This document shows, piece by piece, positions 35,701 to 49,600 of a stretch of 64,000 nt of DNA. The translations under genes were made by a program, and so were the position numbers. Source of the stretch: Apostichopus japonicus (taxonomy: Eukaryota > Echinodermata > Holothuroidea > Aspidochirotida > Stichopodidae); the NCBI RefSeq assembly GCF_037975245.1, contig NC_092561.1, positions 12,833,001-12,897,000 on the forward strand. The letters are read 5' to 3'. Position 1 is the first letter of the stretch; each line of letters begins with the position of its first letter. A model generated the notes under the pieces. That model was not told the DNA's origin. It searched no databases and worked only from the letters and a program-made list of their open reading frames with translations.

Positions 35701-37006
35701 CACAAACTACCAGAATAGTCTTGAGAACAACATTGTAAACACTAGTGAACATTTACATTATATGTGTTATGAACTTTGTGTCAAGACTAGTTAACAGTCC
35801 ACTCACCTGCAATTATAATTCAACATTACCACTTTTATTTAGTGTTTTTGTCTTTAGCAATTAACAAATCAAGTCAAAGCAACTCCTGTTTGAGTTATTG
35901 CTATTAGTTTCTATTCATTGATATCCATAAAACACTAGCTTTACCACTGAACTACTGCCATCTATTCATAAACCTTAATCCTGTCTTTCCTTAGAGCCCG
36001 CTCAACAATTAACAAACGATTTCCACGAAGCTTGACGGTGAGTCATATAGCTTCATTTATAAATAACCCACCCATGTATTTTTAAACCCACAATATTGAA
36101 TAGCCTGTCAGCAACCTGCTTTGTTAGAATTGCCATAGCAGCAGTCTTTAGTTTTATAATTTGTAAACCAAGATATCTGTTTTTGGCTCTTATTCATTCT
36201 CTCTCTTTGCTAATGTTAAGCAGTAGGTTCAACACAAAATCATAGAAAGAAATATTGAGATTTTACAAGGTATGATGTCTGAACAGCTGAAGAATATTAT
36301 ATTTAGGCCTTCACCAACACACAGCTTATGTACCAGGCTAACCAACACATCAAGAAGTGGGAAAATATGACAAAAAGAGCACAGCTATGAATACAGCTTT
36401 GTATGGCATTTTTGATACATGATATTAACACTAGTCAGCAGCTATATGATATTTTGGACAATATGTTTTTGAAAATATTTGTCACATTACTAATGTGCTT
36501 CAGGAAGATCATTAACATCGCATGAGTGTGATGTGGATAAACAATTCAATGAAACATTTGATGCAGATTTAGTACTGTGAGCTGAACGTATAATACACCA
36601 TTGATATCATGTCTTAAGCGATCCACATATTGAAAAAACAAAAGAGACAAAATTAATAATAAAAATAGCAGTATTTTAGTAAAAAGTAAGAAAAATGTTA
36701 TATGAACAAAGCTGTCAATTTTTCTCCTTTAGATCTCAAAGACAAGTAGAAATCGTAAGTTGCTTTCTTATTTTCATTACTAGTAACAGAAAAACATACA
36801 AATGAATGAGGGAAAGGAAAAAAACTATAACAGTCCACCTTGTTTGTTCTTCAACACTAAAATACCTTCAATATTCAAGTTCTTCCAAATAGATACTGAA
36901 ATCCAAGTAGAGAGGGATCATGTGTGTTTGACAAACATGTTGGAAGCTGAAGTTATAGTTTAAAACTATCTACGGTTCACAATCTCCAATATTAGAAAAT
37001 TTTAAT
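35701..37006. other. Intergenic region, possible TMEM19 3' UTR
   Basis: AT-rich. No exon was recognised. The 3' end of the minus-strand TMEM19 transcript should fall in this region or the SINE to its right. Confidence 0.35.
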
Positions 37007-37249
37007 GTATGTATGTATGTATTTTAGATCCTCCTGCAAGCAGGAACTCGCGAAGAAGCCATCATTGGCTTATCAAAGCCGCAAGCTGACCAAAGTCAGT
37101 CTCTTACAGTCATATTTATCGTCCATGATTATGAATTGTCAATTGTCAACAACTCTGTAACTGGGCGACATACATTAATCTTGGAGTGACTCGAACCGGG
37201 GACCTTATGATTGGAAGGCACCGGCGTTAACCACTGTGCTAACACTCCA
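37007..37249 (-). mobile_element. tRNA-derived SINE
   Basis: On the minus strand from 37249 the sequence reads as a tRNA-like head: GGAGTG at the start pairs with CACTCC at its end, with A-box-like TTAGCACAGTGG and B-box-like GGTTCGAGTC. A body of about 170 nt follows, ending in a short (ATAC)n tail near 37007-37022. The anticodon arm is imperfect, so it is a SINE head and not a functional tRNA gene. It lies 256 bp beyond the TMEM19 stop and may be in its 3' UTR. Confidence 0.65.
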
Positions 37250-37505
37250 TAAATCAAAGATTAACATTGCTTTTGTCTCAAGCTTTCAATGCTCCAACCT
37301 GGGCTCTCATTACCAAATCCACCCACACACACCAAATTAATTATAAGAGCAACAGTGGTGTGTTGTCCATTCCTTTCTTTCTTTGGGTTAAAGTGATATA
37401 TGGTCATAACAACCACCATACATGATCCTTACATATTTGATTTGTGTTCTTCTGACATCATGTAGTCTTGTTACAGCAGGTTGTTGTGTTTTACCAGTAC
37501 ACGGT

Positions 37506-37666
37506 TCAGGAAGGCCAAACCAGTGCAAGTATTGGTGGTACAGTGATGGCAGTGATGAAAGAAGCTACCAGATTTACTGCTTCATTGGAAAGTATAGCTG
37601 ACCCACTGATATGATCCACGTCTGCTCCAGGCACACTAACAACACATTTCCTCTTTCTGCAATACC
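37506..37666 (-). CDS. TMEM19 last coding exon
   Basis: Acceptor AATTTGACAG on the minus strand, then GYCRKRKCVV, VDHISGSAILSNEAVNLVAS and a final hydrophobic segment ending LALVWPS. Stop codon at 37506-37508. The SNEAVNL block matches the DNNAVNL of vertebrate TMEM19. Confidence 0.9.
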
Positions 37667-40600
37667 CTGTCAAATTAACAGACACTGGAGTGTTAGAAAT
37701 GTTATTACTATTCCATTTAAAAATACTCTTATTACAATAAATGTACAAGTCAGGTCTAGTATGGACAGACAAACTGACATAGGCAATATCAGACCAACCT
37801 GAAAACTTGAAGATGGATCTAAAGTCTTTTAACAACAGAATTTCATTCTCTTCCTTATCGTTGTTGAACAGCGCAATAATCAAGGTCAAAGCAAATACTC
37901 CTCACAGTGCACTGCCCTCTTTCTGTTTTCTCCCTGTGAGCTTCTTTCCCTTCAATCTTTTGTCTATTCACTCCCATTGCAGATTTGCCCTCCAACGACC
38001 AGATTACCCTTGTGATTCCTTGTGCCTGAGCCGCCTTGCAATGGACCTACAAGGTTCATCTTTGTAATCCTTTGCATTTTAGTCTGTCCCTAAGCCAACC
38101 TCCTATGACCTACAAGGTTCATCCTTGTAATCCCTTGGAATTTAGTCCGTCCCTTCTGTGCCTGAGCCAACCTCCTATGACCTACAAGGTTCATCCTTGT
38201 AATCCCTTGTATTTTAGTATGTCCCTTCTGTGCCTGGGCCACCCTCTTATGACCTACAAGTTCATCCTTGTGATACGTTGTATTCTTGTAGACAGCCCCT
38301 CCTACCCGAGCAGCCCTCTAGTCACCCACAGTTTACCCTTGCCAACTATTGCATTCCTTTAACATGTCCCCTTCATTTCATATATCCTTTCCTATTTAGC
38401 CTATTATTCCATCCGCACTAATAATGAATATTTCCTTTCCTGTGTCAGGGGAGATCGCAAAGAAGATCTGTCTTTTAGAGTATAAATGACCACACATTTT
38501 TGTTTGTTGACTGATATGCATACTTCAATGAGTAATATTAAAATACATGTTACATCTCTAAACAAGGGAAATATGTCACCAAAAACAGAACTAGTATTGT
38601 TCGATACAGGTGACAAACGACTACAGTGGAATTACAACCTTCCTAACAGGTTTGGAACCTCTGGACATACAATCAGCACCCATAGCCTAGTGGTTAGGGT
38701 GCCCGCATATAAAGCGGGATGCCCGGGTTCGAATCCCAAAGGCATATCCTTGTTGAATAGTCATATTACATAATCAATGGCGGCTTACTGTGCATTGTGG
38801 TGAGGCCTCAGGAGCCAATTTTCAAAGCGATCCTATTTTTAGGTTACTGAATAATATAAAGTGTCTTCTTCGACCCCTGCCTTTCTTTATTCCTTTAATG
38901 AAGCCTTACCTGAATATTGAAATGTTGCACCCAATAACGAGTCTACAAACGACCCCACCAGACCTGCAATGGCACCTGCAACTATCACAAACCACTGGCA
39001 TGGTGGACGGTGATTATATGAAAAACTTAGCAGGATTCCAACATAGTAGCCGAGACCGACAACTGCCCCACCGGCGATGCTAGACAGGGTACCAACCATA
39101 GATATAGCACCATTGGTTCCTGACATAAAGAAACAAAAATAGGTTATTTCAGTTAAACAGAGTAGAAAGTTTGCAACACTTTTGGAACTTTTGATATAAT
39201 TATAAACTTTTCAACCACAAAGCTGGAATAACAAGAAATGCATTCATTGGGGATAATGTCTGTATACAGTTGTAGTGATCATATTTTTCAACACTAGCAG
39301 TAGATATAGAGTAAAAAATCCTGCAGATTATTGCTTGTATTAGGCACACAAATACAGCAAACAGTTCTTTTTAGAATTACAAATTACAATAAATTTCACC
39401 ATTTTCTTCTTATTATCACTGATTTTCTTCACTAATAACATTTTACTTCCACAGCTATAAATTATAGAGATCAATTCATTTAGTTACTTCTGGGCTCTGT
39501 TCCACAAACACTTACTTACGATTGATCTGGATCACTACGCATGATCGGATTGGACTTAAGCTTGATATCAAGCGTAAGTTTCTTTGTGGAACGGAGATAA
39601 GTTTGATTTCAAACTTACGCTCGATAAGGTGACTTACGCACGATTTATCAAACTTAAGATTTAGATCTTTGTGGAATGGGGCACAGAACTGTTCAACTTA
39701 TCTGCCAATTTCTGGTATATTTATGTTGATATGAGAGTGACATTTAAGTTATTAAGGAAATCTTTACATGAACTATCCATTATGATGATGATTAAAATTT
39801 GAATTTTTGAGTAAGAATATCACACTTGTGAATAATATATGTTCAAAACATAATGTCAAGGAGATGGCAGCTTCAACATGCCTTTTTTGCTCTGTTCTAT
39901 TCTTATTGGTTCATTCTACATATTCTTTAAATTTTCTTATATAATAGATGGAAGTCACTTTCTAAGCTATTTTTGTAGTGACTCGAGTACTACATTTTCA
40001 TACTTTGATCTCTGGCGACCTCAAATGACCTTTGAGTTCTTTCACTTCCTGAAGTGGATCCATATAGCAAGTGTAAAGTTCATCCATGTTTAACTTTTTG
40101 ATGTTATTGGAATTACATCAATTTCATAGTTTGACTTCTGGACACCCTCAGAAAAACTTTGAACTTCACAACAAGCAATAGTTTTCTGGCAACCAAAAAG
40201 TGGACCGCACACTAAGTTTAAATTTAATTAATGAACCAGATTTGTGACTTTGAACTCTGTGGACTTCAAATGAGTTATCGAAGCCAACGTGTCAAAAAAA
40301 CATGCACACTTACAGTAGATGGTCCCTCGCCTACAAACAGTTCCTCCATGTGAAGGTGTCTTTTGGTGCAATGGTCCCAAAAATTGTCAGTGAGACAAGC
40401 ACATATATGCAAACACAGACACATGCCATCACCATCACATACATTCCTCTTGCAAGGAATCAAAATTGCATTTATTGTGTAGAGTATATTTTATGCCTGC
40501 AAATTAGATCTTTGAATCATTACATGAAGTGTTCATAAACAAGGTCTAGACACTTTAACATAGATTCCACACATCGTTGGGTTCACTTCTCCCTCAAGGA

Positions 40601-43600
40601 GAGTTTAACCCCAAATGTACTTTTCATTATATTTCAAAACCATATTCATTAAAAAATGTTATTGTTCGGAACCAGCCAAAACAAACATTTTAATAAAATC
40701 TAATAATACAACTGCTCAGTTTAATTAGAAGCTAAGGGCATACACTCTTTGTCTGTAAATAATAGACTCACAAAAGTGCAGCTTTCAGTTTTGAATCAGC
40801 TGCTTGCCAACAATGGCTGCCAAAAAGTCTATTTTATTTATAATAGAATAGTGTGATTCATAGATTTTTGCATTATTCTTGGCACCAACCTACAGTAATA
40901 AAAAAAGAACAATGATAAGATTTCAGTTTATAGTGAAGACATCTGGACGTAATTCTTTACCCGTATTATTCTTGAATTATCTAAATGTGCAAATGTCTTT
41001 GAACCTTTCTTTCACATCAAATGCATCAATTTACACAGCAAACCTCACTGCATATTTGGATCACTTTATGTCATTTTGAATCTTAGTTCTCAAGACTAAT
41101 AAAACTGTTTTCATCATGTGATATGCACTATGGAACTGGACCATGCATTATTTGAGGTAATATTGACGGTGATTTATAGAGAATTTCCAGAGGGAGAGAT
41201 ATCTTGCCCTACAGAGCTTTTGTAATTGCTTTAAATGATTGAGACTATAAAACAAGAATTTATAACTCGACAGAGAGCATGAAGCAATTTTTGGTTAGAG
41301 TTCTGACACAATCCAAGGTCCATATCTTAAAACTTACACAATGCTGTAATAAGATCAATAGTTTCTTACTCTTTGTTAACTATGTTGACCTGTGGCTCAG
41401 ATGTTATTTATGCTGTTGCAACATCACCAAGAGATTTCACTGAATACTAATCAACAGGAAATGACATAATTATGTTTATTAAAGTATTACTGTATGCAAA
41501 TTTATTGGTTTGATGTCACAGTCTAACAATGAAGAAACATTTCAGTGGGAGTAGAATTCTTCTTTAGCTATTCTGATTTTCAAGATATTCAGTTGTGATA
41601 CATGACTTATATCTGGAATGTTCCTTTAAGGCTAAAATGATGATGACCTCAGCTCCCCAGGGCAGGCCTTAATCTTAATGTTTATCTATTGTTTTATATA
41701 TCTAAAATCATGTTCATATAAACAAGAGGGAGCACACATGAATGAAATTCAAAACATATGTCATTGTCAATGTTATAATACATTGTAAGAATGTTGAGAC
41801 CATAAAGGACATGTTATAATGCATTGTAAATATGTTGAGACCATAAAGGACATACATGCTCTCTTACTGAGCTTTGTGTTGCATCTGAGGAACTCACCTA
41901 ATAGTCTGTGTATTAGACTGAACTCACCTAACAGTCTGTGTATTAGACTGAACTCACCTAATAGTCTGTGTATTAGACAGAACTCACCTAATAGTCTGTG
42001 TATTAGACTGAACTCACCTAATAGTCTGTGTATTAGACAGAACTCACCTAATAGTCTGTGTGTTTGACTGAACTCATCTAATAGTCTGCGTATTAGACTG
42101 AACTCACCTAATAGTCTGTGTATTAGACTGAACTCACCTAACAGTGTGTGTATTAGACTGAACTCACCTAACAGTCTGTGTATTAGACTGAACTCACCTA
42201 ATAGTCTGTGTATTAGACTGAACTCACCTAACAGTCTGTGTATTAGACTGAACTCACCTAATAGTCTGTGTATCAGACTGAACCCACCTAATAGTCTGTG
42301 TATTAGACTGAACTCACCTAACAGTCTGTGTATTAGACTGAACTCACCTAATAGTCTGTGTATCAGACTGAACTCACCTAATAGTCTGTGTATTAGACTG
42401 AACTCACCTAATAGTCTGTGTATTAGACTGAACTCACCTAACAGTCTGGTGTATTAGACTGAACTCACCTAACAGTGTGTGTATTAGACTGAACTCACCT
42501 AATAGTCTGTGTATTAGACTGAACTCATCTAATAGTCTGTGTATTAGACTTAACTCACCTAACAGTGTGTGTATTAGATTGAACTCACCTAATAGTCTGC
42601 GTATTAGACTGAACTCACCTAATAGTCTGTGTATTAGACTGAACTCACCTAACAGTCTGTGTATTAGACTGAACTCACCTAATAGTCTGTGTATTAGACA
42701 GAACTCACCTAATAGTCTGTGTGTTTGACTGAACTCACCTAATAGTCTGCGTATTAGACTGAACTCACCTAATAGTCTGTGTCTTAGACTGAACTCACCT
42801 AACAGTGTGTGTATTAGACTGAACTCACCTAACAGTCTGTGTATTAGACTGAACTCACCTAATAGTCTGTGTATTAGACTGAACTCACCTAATAGTCTGT
42901 GTATTAGACTGAACTCACCTAACAGTCTGTGTATTAGACTGAACTCACCTAATAGTCTGTGTATCAGACTGAACTCACCTAATAGTCTGTGTATTAGACT
43001 GAACTCACCTAACAGTCTGTGTATTAGACTGAACTCACCTAATAGTCTGTGTATCAGACTGAACTCACCTAATAGTCTGTGTATTAGACTGAACTCACCT
43101 AATAGTCTGTGTATTAGACTGAACTCACCTAACAGTCTGGTGTATTAGACTGAACTCACCTAACAGTGTGTGTATTAGACTGAACTCACCTAATAGTCTG
43201 TGTATTAGACTGAACTCATCTAATAGTCTGTGTATTAGACTTAACTCACCTAACAGTGTGTGTATTAGATTGAACTCACCTAATAGTCTGCGTATTAGAC
43301 TGAACTCACCTAATAGTCTGTGTATTAGACTGAACTCACCTAATAGTCTGCGTATTAGACTGAACTCACCTAATAGTCTGTGTATTAGACTGAACTCACC
43401 TAATAGTCTGTGTATTAGACTGAACTCACCTAATAGTCTGTGTATTAGACTGAACTCACCTAATAGTCTGCGTATTAGACTGAACTCACCTAATAGTCTG
43501 TGTATTAGATTGAACTCATCTAGTAGTCTGTGTATTAGACTGAACTCACCTAATAGTCTGTATTAGACTGAACTCACATAATTGTGTGTATTAGACTGAA

Positions 43601-46600
43601 CTCACCTAATAGTCTGTGTATGAGACTGAACTCAACTAATAGTCTGTGTATTAGACTGAACTCACCTAACAGTCTGTGTATTAGACTGAACTCATCTAAT
43701 AGTCTGTGTATTAGATTGAACTCACCTAACAGTCTGTGTATTAGATTGAACTCACCTAATAGTCTGTGTATTAGACTGAACTCATCTAGTAGTATGTGTA
43801 TTAGACTGAACTCATCTAATAGTCTGTGTATTAAACTGAACTGTATTAGACTTTGTAGTTCAGCCACTTTAATTGATGACACTCAGAGGTTTCAAGGGTA
43901 AGTTTTCAAAAATTGAAGGAGGAATAGAAATGCAAACCAGACTGATCGCAGTGTTTTTTTTTAGGTCTGAAAGTTATCCTTTAAGTGATTACATATGCAA
44001 CTGAGTCACTAATATAAGTGCAGAATGAGCAAAAGAGTCATGTATATTACCAGTCATGAATCGAGTTATCATGGCTGCCATACAGCTGTATTACAATAGT
44101 GCATGGTAGGACACTGAACTTACCCACTGGTACTTCCACCCATGTTGTAATCAACGTCGGTCTGGTAGGACCAGACACGCTGCCTATCTCAGATGCCCAA
44201 GTATCACCACTACAGCAGGCAAACGAAGAGAGCACTGCCATAGCAAGCCAAGTAGAGTGGAAATACTGCTCAAAATCTAGGGGTGTCTCCTGAAAACCTG
44301 AATCTAATGCATGGTGAAGGGAGAACAGCACACCGACAAATCCATTGGTAAATACCTGGATCCAAGTTCTTTGTCCACCTGAGAATATAAAAATAGAATA
44401 TCATATGTCAGGTAAATAGAGGATTGTAAGACAGCCAATATGACATTAATAGCAAGGCAAGGAGTACTTCTTTTACAAGAATAACCATTTTACTGGAATT
44501 ATATATAAAAATCACTAAGATTGCTGAACCGTTCTTAGATCTGTTGCTAAATTTTCGTCCTCATAATTTGGTTAACCTGTCCACACATTTACCTGTTATC
44601 ATAATAATGACCAGAAAGTTAATGAAGCATATGGAAACTTTTGCTCTATAAACGGCCCGTTGTCGGAGAATTAAATGCTGATGCCCTGACATGAAGCGTT
44701 GCAGTTTTCACTCTCCGAAATTGCTGTGAGAGCACTGCCCAATGTACTGTGTTCAGATTAGCCGCGTAAAGGAGGACTTCACAAATTTCTTACGATGAAT
44801 TTGATTTGCTGGTGAAAAGTACGAGCCCTAATATTGACCAATCAAGTCAAATTTGATATCACTAGAGAGAAGAGTCCACAAACTTTTCTTTGGCATAGGA
44901 AAGAAACTGGTTACACAATCACACTCCCAGAAAGCACAATGTAAGCATTGAGAGATAGGGACATTTTGAAGAGGTTCACTGAATTTCCGAAGTGGGTTTT
45001 ACTTTTTCAGATTAAAAAGTACGGGGTTTAGTTCACACGCATAATTAATAACGACACATCATTGTAAAGAGGACACAATATTCTTCAAAATGACATAAGA
45101 AAGAGTTTTCTGAGTGATATACTAAGAAAGTTATGACAAGGTTGAGCTCGAAATGTGTTTATTTTGTAGCGATATTTACTGCGTAACAGGGTGTTTTGTG
45201 CCGAGTTCCGCAAGAATTCCATATATTATTACAGAGGTTTTCTTCGAGTGTTTTTTAGTAGTGGAATGGTTCAGTGTATTTCTGTGATAGTTGGAAGGTT
45301 ATATCATCAGGCTTACTTCTTGCCCACAACACCATATGGAAACATTGTGACATTATCTGTCTAGATAATAGCTCTATGCGATGCTGATTGTGCTAATACT
45401 GCTAATTCCATTTCTGAGTGATAAATGTAGCATTCTTACCTCCTACTTACTTTGCAACCTTTTCATAATTACTCCTAATTATTATTCATCATTTTAAATA
45501 TCTTACCTTTCGTGTAAAATGTCAAACTTCTTTTGGCAGTTCCCCTTTTATTAACGCTATACATAAATAAGACAAACTGTCTCCCCATCAGTAAACCTTC
45601 TGACATTTGCATTTCTTTTAAACCACAGATATCTCAAGTCCTCTTAGCTATCATAATGTATATCATTTACAAAGACTGGCTGATATGATCTTAACAACAA
45701 TACTAATGATTGACCGTTGCTTAGTTTATCATTATAAGATTTGGAGCTCACTTCCTGTAGCATTCCCTGTTCACACCTCACTCATCTACATCCTGTTATT
45801 GCAGTTTTCTCCCTCCAGACTATTATTTCCACATCTTGTATTATTAAGATGATAAATAAAGCATCTAATCTATTTAAGTTCTCTAAACCTGGACATGACT
45901 CATCTGCAAACAAGCTCCTGAGAGCATGACCATTTTAAAGGGGCAGGTAAACAGCTGCTGCAAATAGGATAGAATCTTGTGAAATGAGTTGGATGTTCAG
46001 AAGTAAATTTAGAGGCTGTGCACTTCTTATCGAAATGGTTACACTCTGGGAAATTGGAAGAAAACAGATTTATTTTCCCAACCAAACTAGGTTTTGTTTC
46101 TTTCTTTAATTCACAGTGCAGATTGCAGATCCTTTCATGATCCTGTATGGGGATTTAATGCACTTTTTATGCCTGTACTTTGAAGAGAGTACATTTCACA
46201 GCCATTTTCCCACTCCATAACAACATTCCTTTTGGAGAGATCTGATTATGAGAAGGCTCATGACAGTGATTTAAGAAGAGCGAAATGAACATAATGAAGC
46301 TTAAATGCCATCAAAGAGTTCTATGCAGGAAGATGACGACAAAGGCTTTATTAAAGCATTAACGTAATACCCTCAGCTGACTAGCTTACTAATTTGATCT
46401 AATTACACAATTCACCGACACTTTGTAATACTACAGCACTCACCCTCTACGGTCTTTCCCTGTCAATACATTTAGGAAATCAACTAAACGTAAGAATTGT
46501 CTCTGGCAGCCTCAATGAGTCATGCATTCTGGGTATTATCATTATTATCAATGTCTGCCAAACAAGTTTGTATAAAGTTCACTCCATAAAACCTCTTTAA

Positions 46601-49600
46601 GGTCTCTTGACGCGGCTGGATATGATTCAGCTGTAATAAATGTTTGTCTGTCTGTCTGTTAATTTGTTTGTGTCTGTTTCTATGTTTATCTAAACATCTT
46701 CAACAGCTTAAGGATGAGCCGTTTGTGTTTATCCTAAACTATATTTATCCAAATATCTAGAACAGCAGCCATCATGTTTTGATTTTACAATAATAATATG
46801 TATTTAACCAATAATAATCGGTTCAGCTAATTCCAAGAACAATTATTTTAATCTTGAACAAGATATATATGTGGTAATAGAAAGGCTTGCATGTACTCTG
46901 TATGTTACCCTGTATACTCTCACATGACCAACCCCATTGAATGGTCTGTTGTCCTCTCAAGTCAAAATAGTTCTTATCAACTTGTAAGGTTTATTCATGT
47001 TCAGTTCTCTGCTATTCGACTGAACATTCGGTGAATGAATTAAAATATCCAAGGAATGTGTGAAACAGTAAACCCTTACTATTTCTGTGACTTTCATTAA
47101 CAAGGCAACCATCATCACCAATGGATCTGTCCCATATTTCACTTTCTTCTTGAGAGATAAAGAGGTAAAAAACATACAAATTTCGATTCAAGTTCAATTT
47201 GATCAAACTGTTTCTGGTTATCTCTACCTTCTTTGTAGTCATCTTCTATATTGTGTTTTAAGCTGGCTTTGTATTTTGTGACCTTTGACCCAGCATAGAA
47301 GAATGCTGTCATCCCCAGGAAGAAAGAATAACTGCAGATCATTGTGATGAAACCTGCAACATAAGCTGGGAAAAAACAATAAAAAACACAGAGCAATTAA
47401 ATGGAAGCAAGAAAGAAAGTTATAACAAGCTGATAAATATGACACCTCATCTTGACAGTAAAGTTCACTGTTCCAGTTAGCAATTAGTTTATATATAATG
47501 AGATGGTTGACTGCTCCAGCATGTGCTTAAAACACTGTCTTCATTATTTGACAAAAACTAGGTCACCCATTATATAAAATAACTGTTCTCTTTACAAAAC
47601 TTGATAGCGAGATATATCTGTATAAAATAATGCTGTATTCGTGATATTGCAGGCTGTGAGTTAACACAAATATTACTTTTGATGGCTATAGAAACAGCAA
47701 CACTGGTTTTTTCTTTATTATGTTACATTTATACATATTTGCAGGAAATCCTCACGTGGACCTGTTGTACTACGAATCAACTAATTGACTGTCATCTAAG
47801 AATATGATTATGTGTAGCGACTTATTTATCCCTTTCGCGTTCCAACTCTCTACTTCCTGTTTACTTCCAAGACTGCTCATTTGCATAGAAATTTTTGACA
47901 TTCCAATGGGGGGCATCTTATGAAAAGCTTGGCCGTAGAGGGAGTTGTTGTTATATATGAGAGCAGTGTATTGGGTGCGATATTGATTCCTGAAAAACAC
48001 AGTCAGTTAACACATTGTACAGTGAGGTCTCCCCGTTTTGTATTATATGTGGTTTGTATTAGTTGTATTTAGCATTTTTAGCATAAGCTTCCTCTTGTAT
48101 AATTGGAGTAACAGTTGAACTAGTAATTAAGTGTTCATCACCATTTACCTAAGTAAGGATTTATTAACTTATACCAAGGCTTGAACTTTAAAATCGGGCG
48201 CGTGTTTCATACTCGCTACTGCATCTCTAGTGTTTACTTTTATCTAGCGCCTGAAGTCAAAGTTGTATTGCCTAACGTTGGTGTTTAATTGCGTTGCCAG
48301 GGGTTAGGTGTATCGTCTCCCCAGGGCTGGCTGTATTAGCACAGCTACACAGAGTCGTGCCTCATCAGAGGCCGCAGTGAATGACCTTCATGTTCAAAAC
48401 CTCCCATGAGCAAGCCAAGAAAGATTAGGGTTAAAGTGAAACTTATAACCTCACATTACAAACGAAATATGCATGATGCAGATTAGCCAAGATAAATTCG
48501 CATTCATTGATTTTGAGTACTGTTGTTGCAAAATGGTGACCAAATCTAGTAGTGTGCTCTCTACTCTAGCTGACCCTTCCAAGGGCCAAGGATTCCAGCT
48601 GAAAGTTGTGGGGACTTGGATGTCCCAAAGAGTAGCTAAGCTTATGTTGGGACTTTAAGATAATCCAGAGAAAAAAATTGCGATATAGGCTCCAATTTGC
48701 GTATACTACAGTGTGTTAGAATAATAGTTAAAAATTCGTGGAAAAAGCTCATGACTGTTTCAACTGGTACGAAAAGATCGTATGGAGCCAGAACCAAATT
48801 TCAAAATCGGGAAAAAGCTGGAATTCCGGCTATTACCGTAATTCTGGCATCCCTGCAAGAGCGTACCGTCCCGGTTCTCTGCACGTCAAAGTCATCTTCA
48901 AAGTTTACTGGTTTGCAATCAAATCCCTGACACATTTCAACACAGATTCTAGAGTGATTCTAGAGAGTTTCTTTTTGTGATTTTTGTCTTTCAATCCTTA
49001 CTTGGCAAGCCACAAGCTGTCATATCTAAGGAACTAATTGCATTGCTTTCTCAAATCAATATCTCAAATTCGCTATTTATAAACTTAGAAATGTCATCAT
49101 TATTGGGTTAAACCTTAAACTTTTGTTCAAGAAACAGGTTCCTCAGTTTCCAATACTAACCTTACCAAAGAGAATGGAAAAAGAACATTTGTTTAAATGT
49201 TTACCTGCAAAGGCACCACCTCTGTTTAGTTTCTTCTTCTTGAATGCATCAATCGCCATGAATAGTGGCACCAGTAAAGCAAACAACCACTTCCATGGTG
49301 GAATTGTGTGTAACACCACTATACAATCAGAAGAAAAAAGACTACCTCAATGAAACATTAAGCAGAAAAACAACAATTATACAATATAACAGGAATCAAT
49401 TAATATTGGCCTACAATAACACACCTGGCTACATTGCAATTGTTAACATAGAATTCCAAGAGAGTTAATAACATTATTCAAGGTTCTACCCACTCACTAA
49501 TTACATTGCTTGAGATGTGTGGTATGAACCTAAAATCATTATCATCTCCCTGCTAATCTCATTAATTTAATAAGCTAGGTAGATAAATTGTGGCCTACAA

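Noticed and set aside
37179-37249. Functional tRNA gene on the minus strand
   Set aside because: The acceptor stem is good, but the anticodon loop has the wrong size and the sequence continues into a SINE body and tail.
38674-38750. Functional tRNA gene
   Set aside because: The anticodon stem is perfect, but the acceptor stem does not pair, the T stem is only partly paired, and the anticodon is atypical.
41889-43852. CRISPR-like array
   Set aside because: Units are contiguous with no unique spacers, and the context is a eukaryotic intron.
41819-43901. Long repetitive ORFs with SPNSLCIRLN units on plus and related ORF on minus
   Set aside because: They follow from a 30-bp unit without stops in these frames. 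They are interrupted wherever a one-base indel occurs and are open on both strands, as expected of non-coding repeats.
47770-48000. Additional TMEM19 exon on the minus strand
   Set aside because: TMEM19 exons on either side join in phase without it and no family motif is present.
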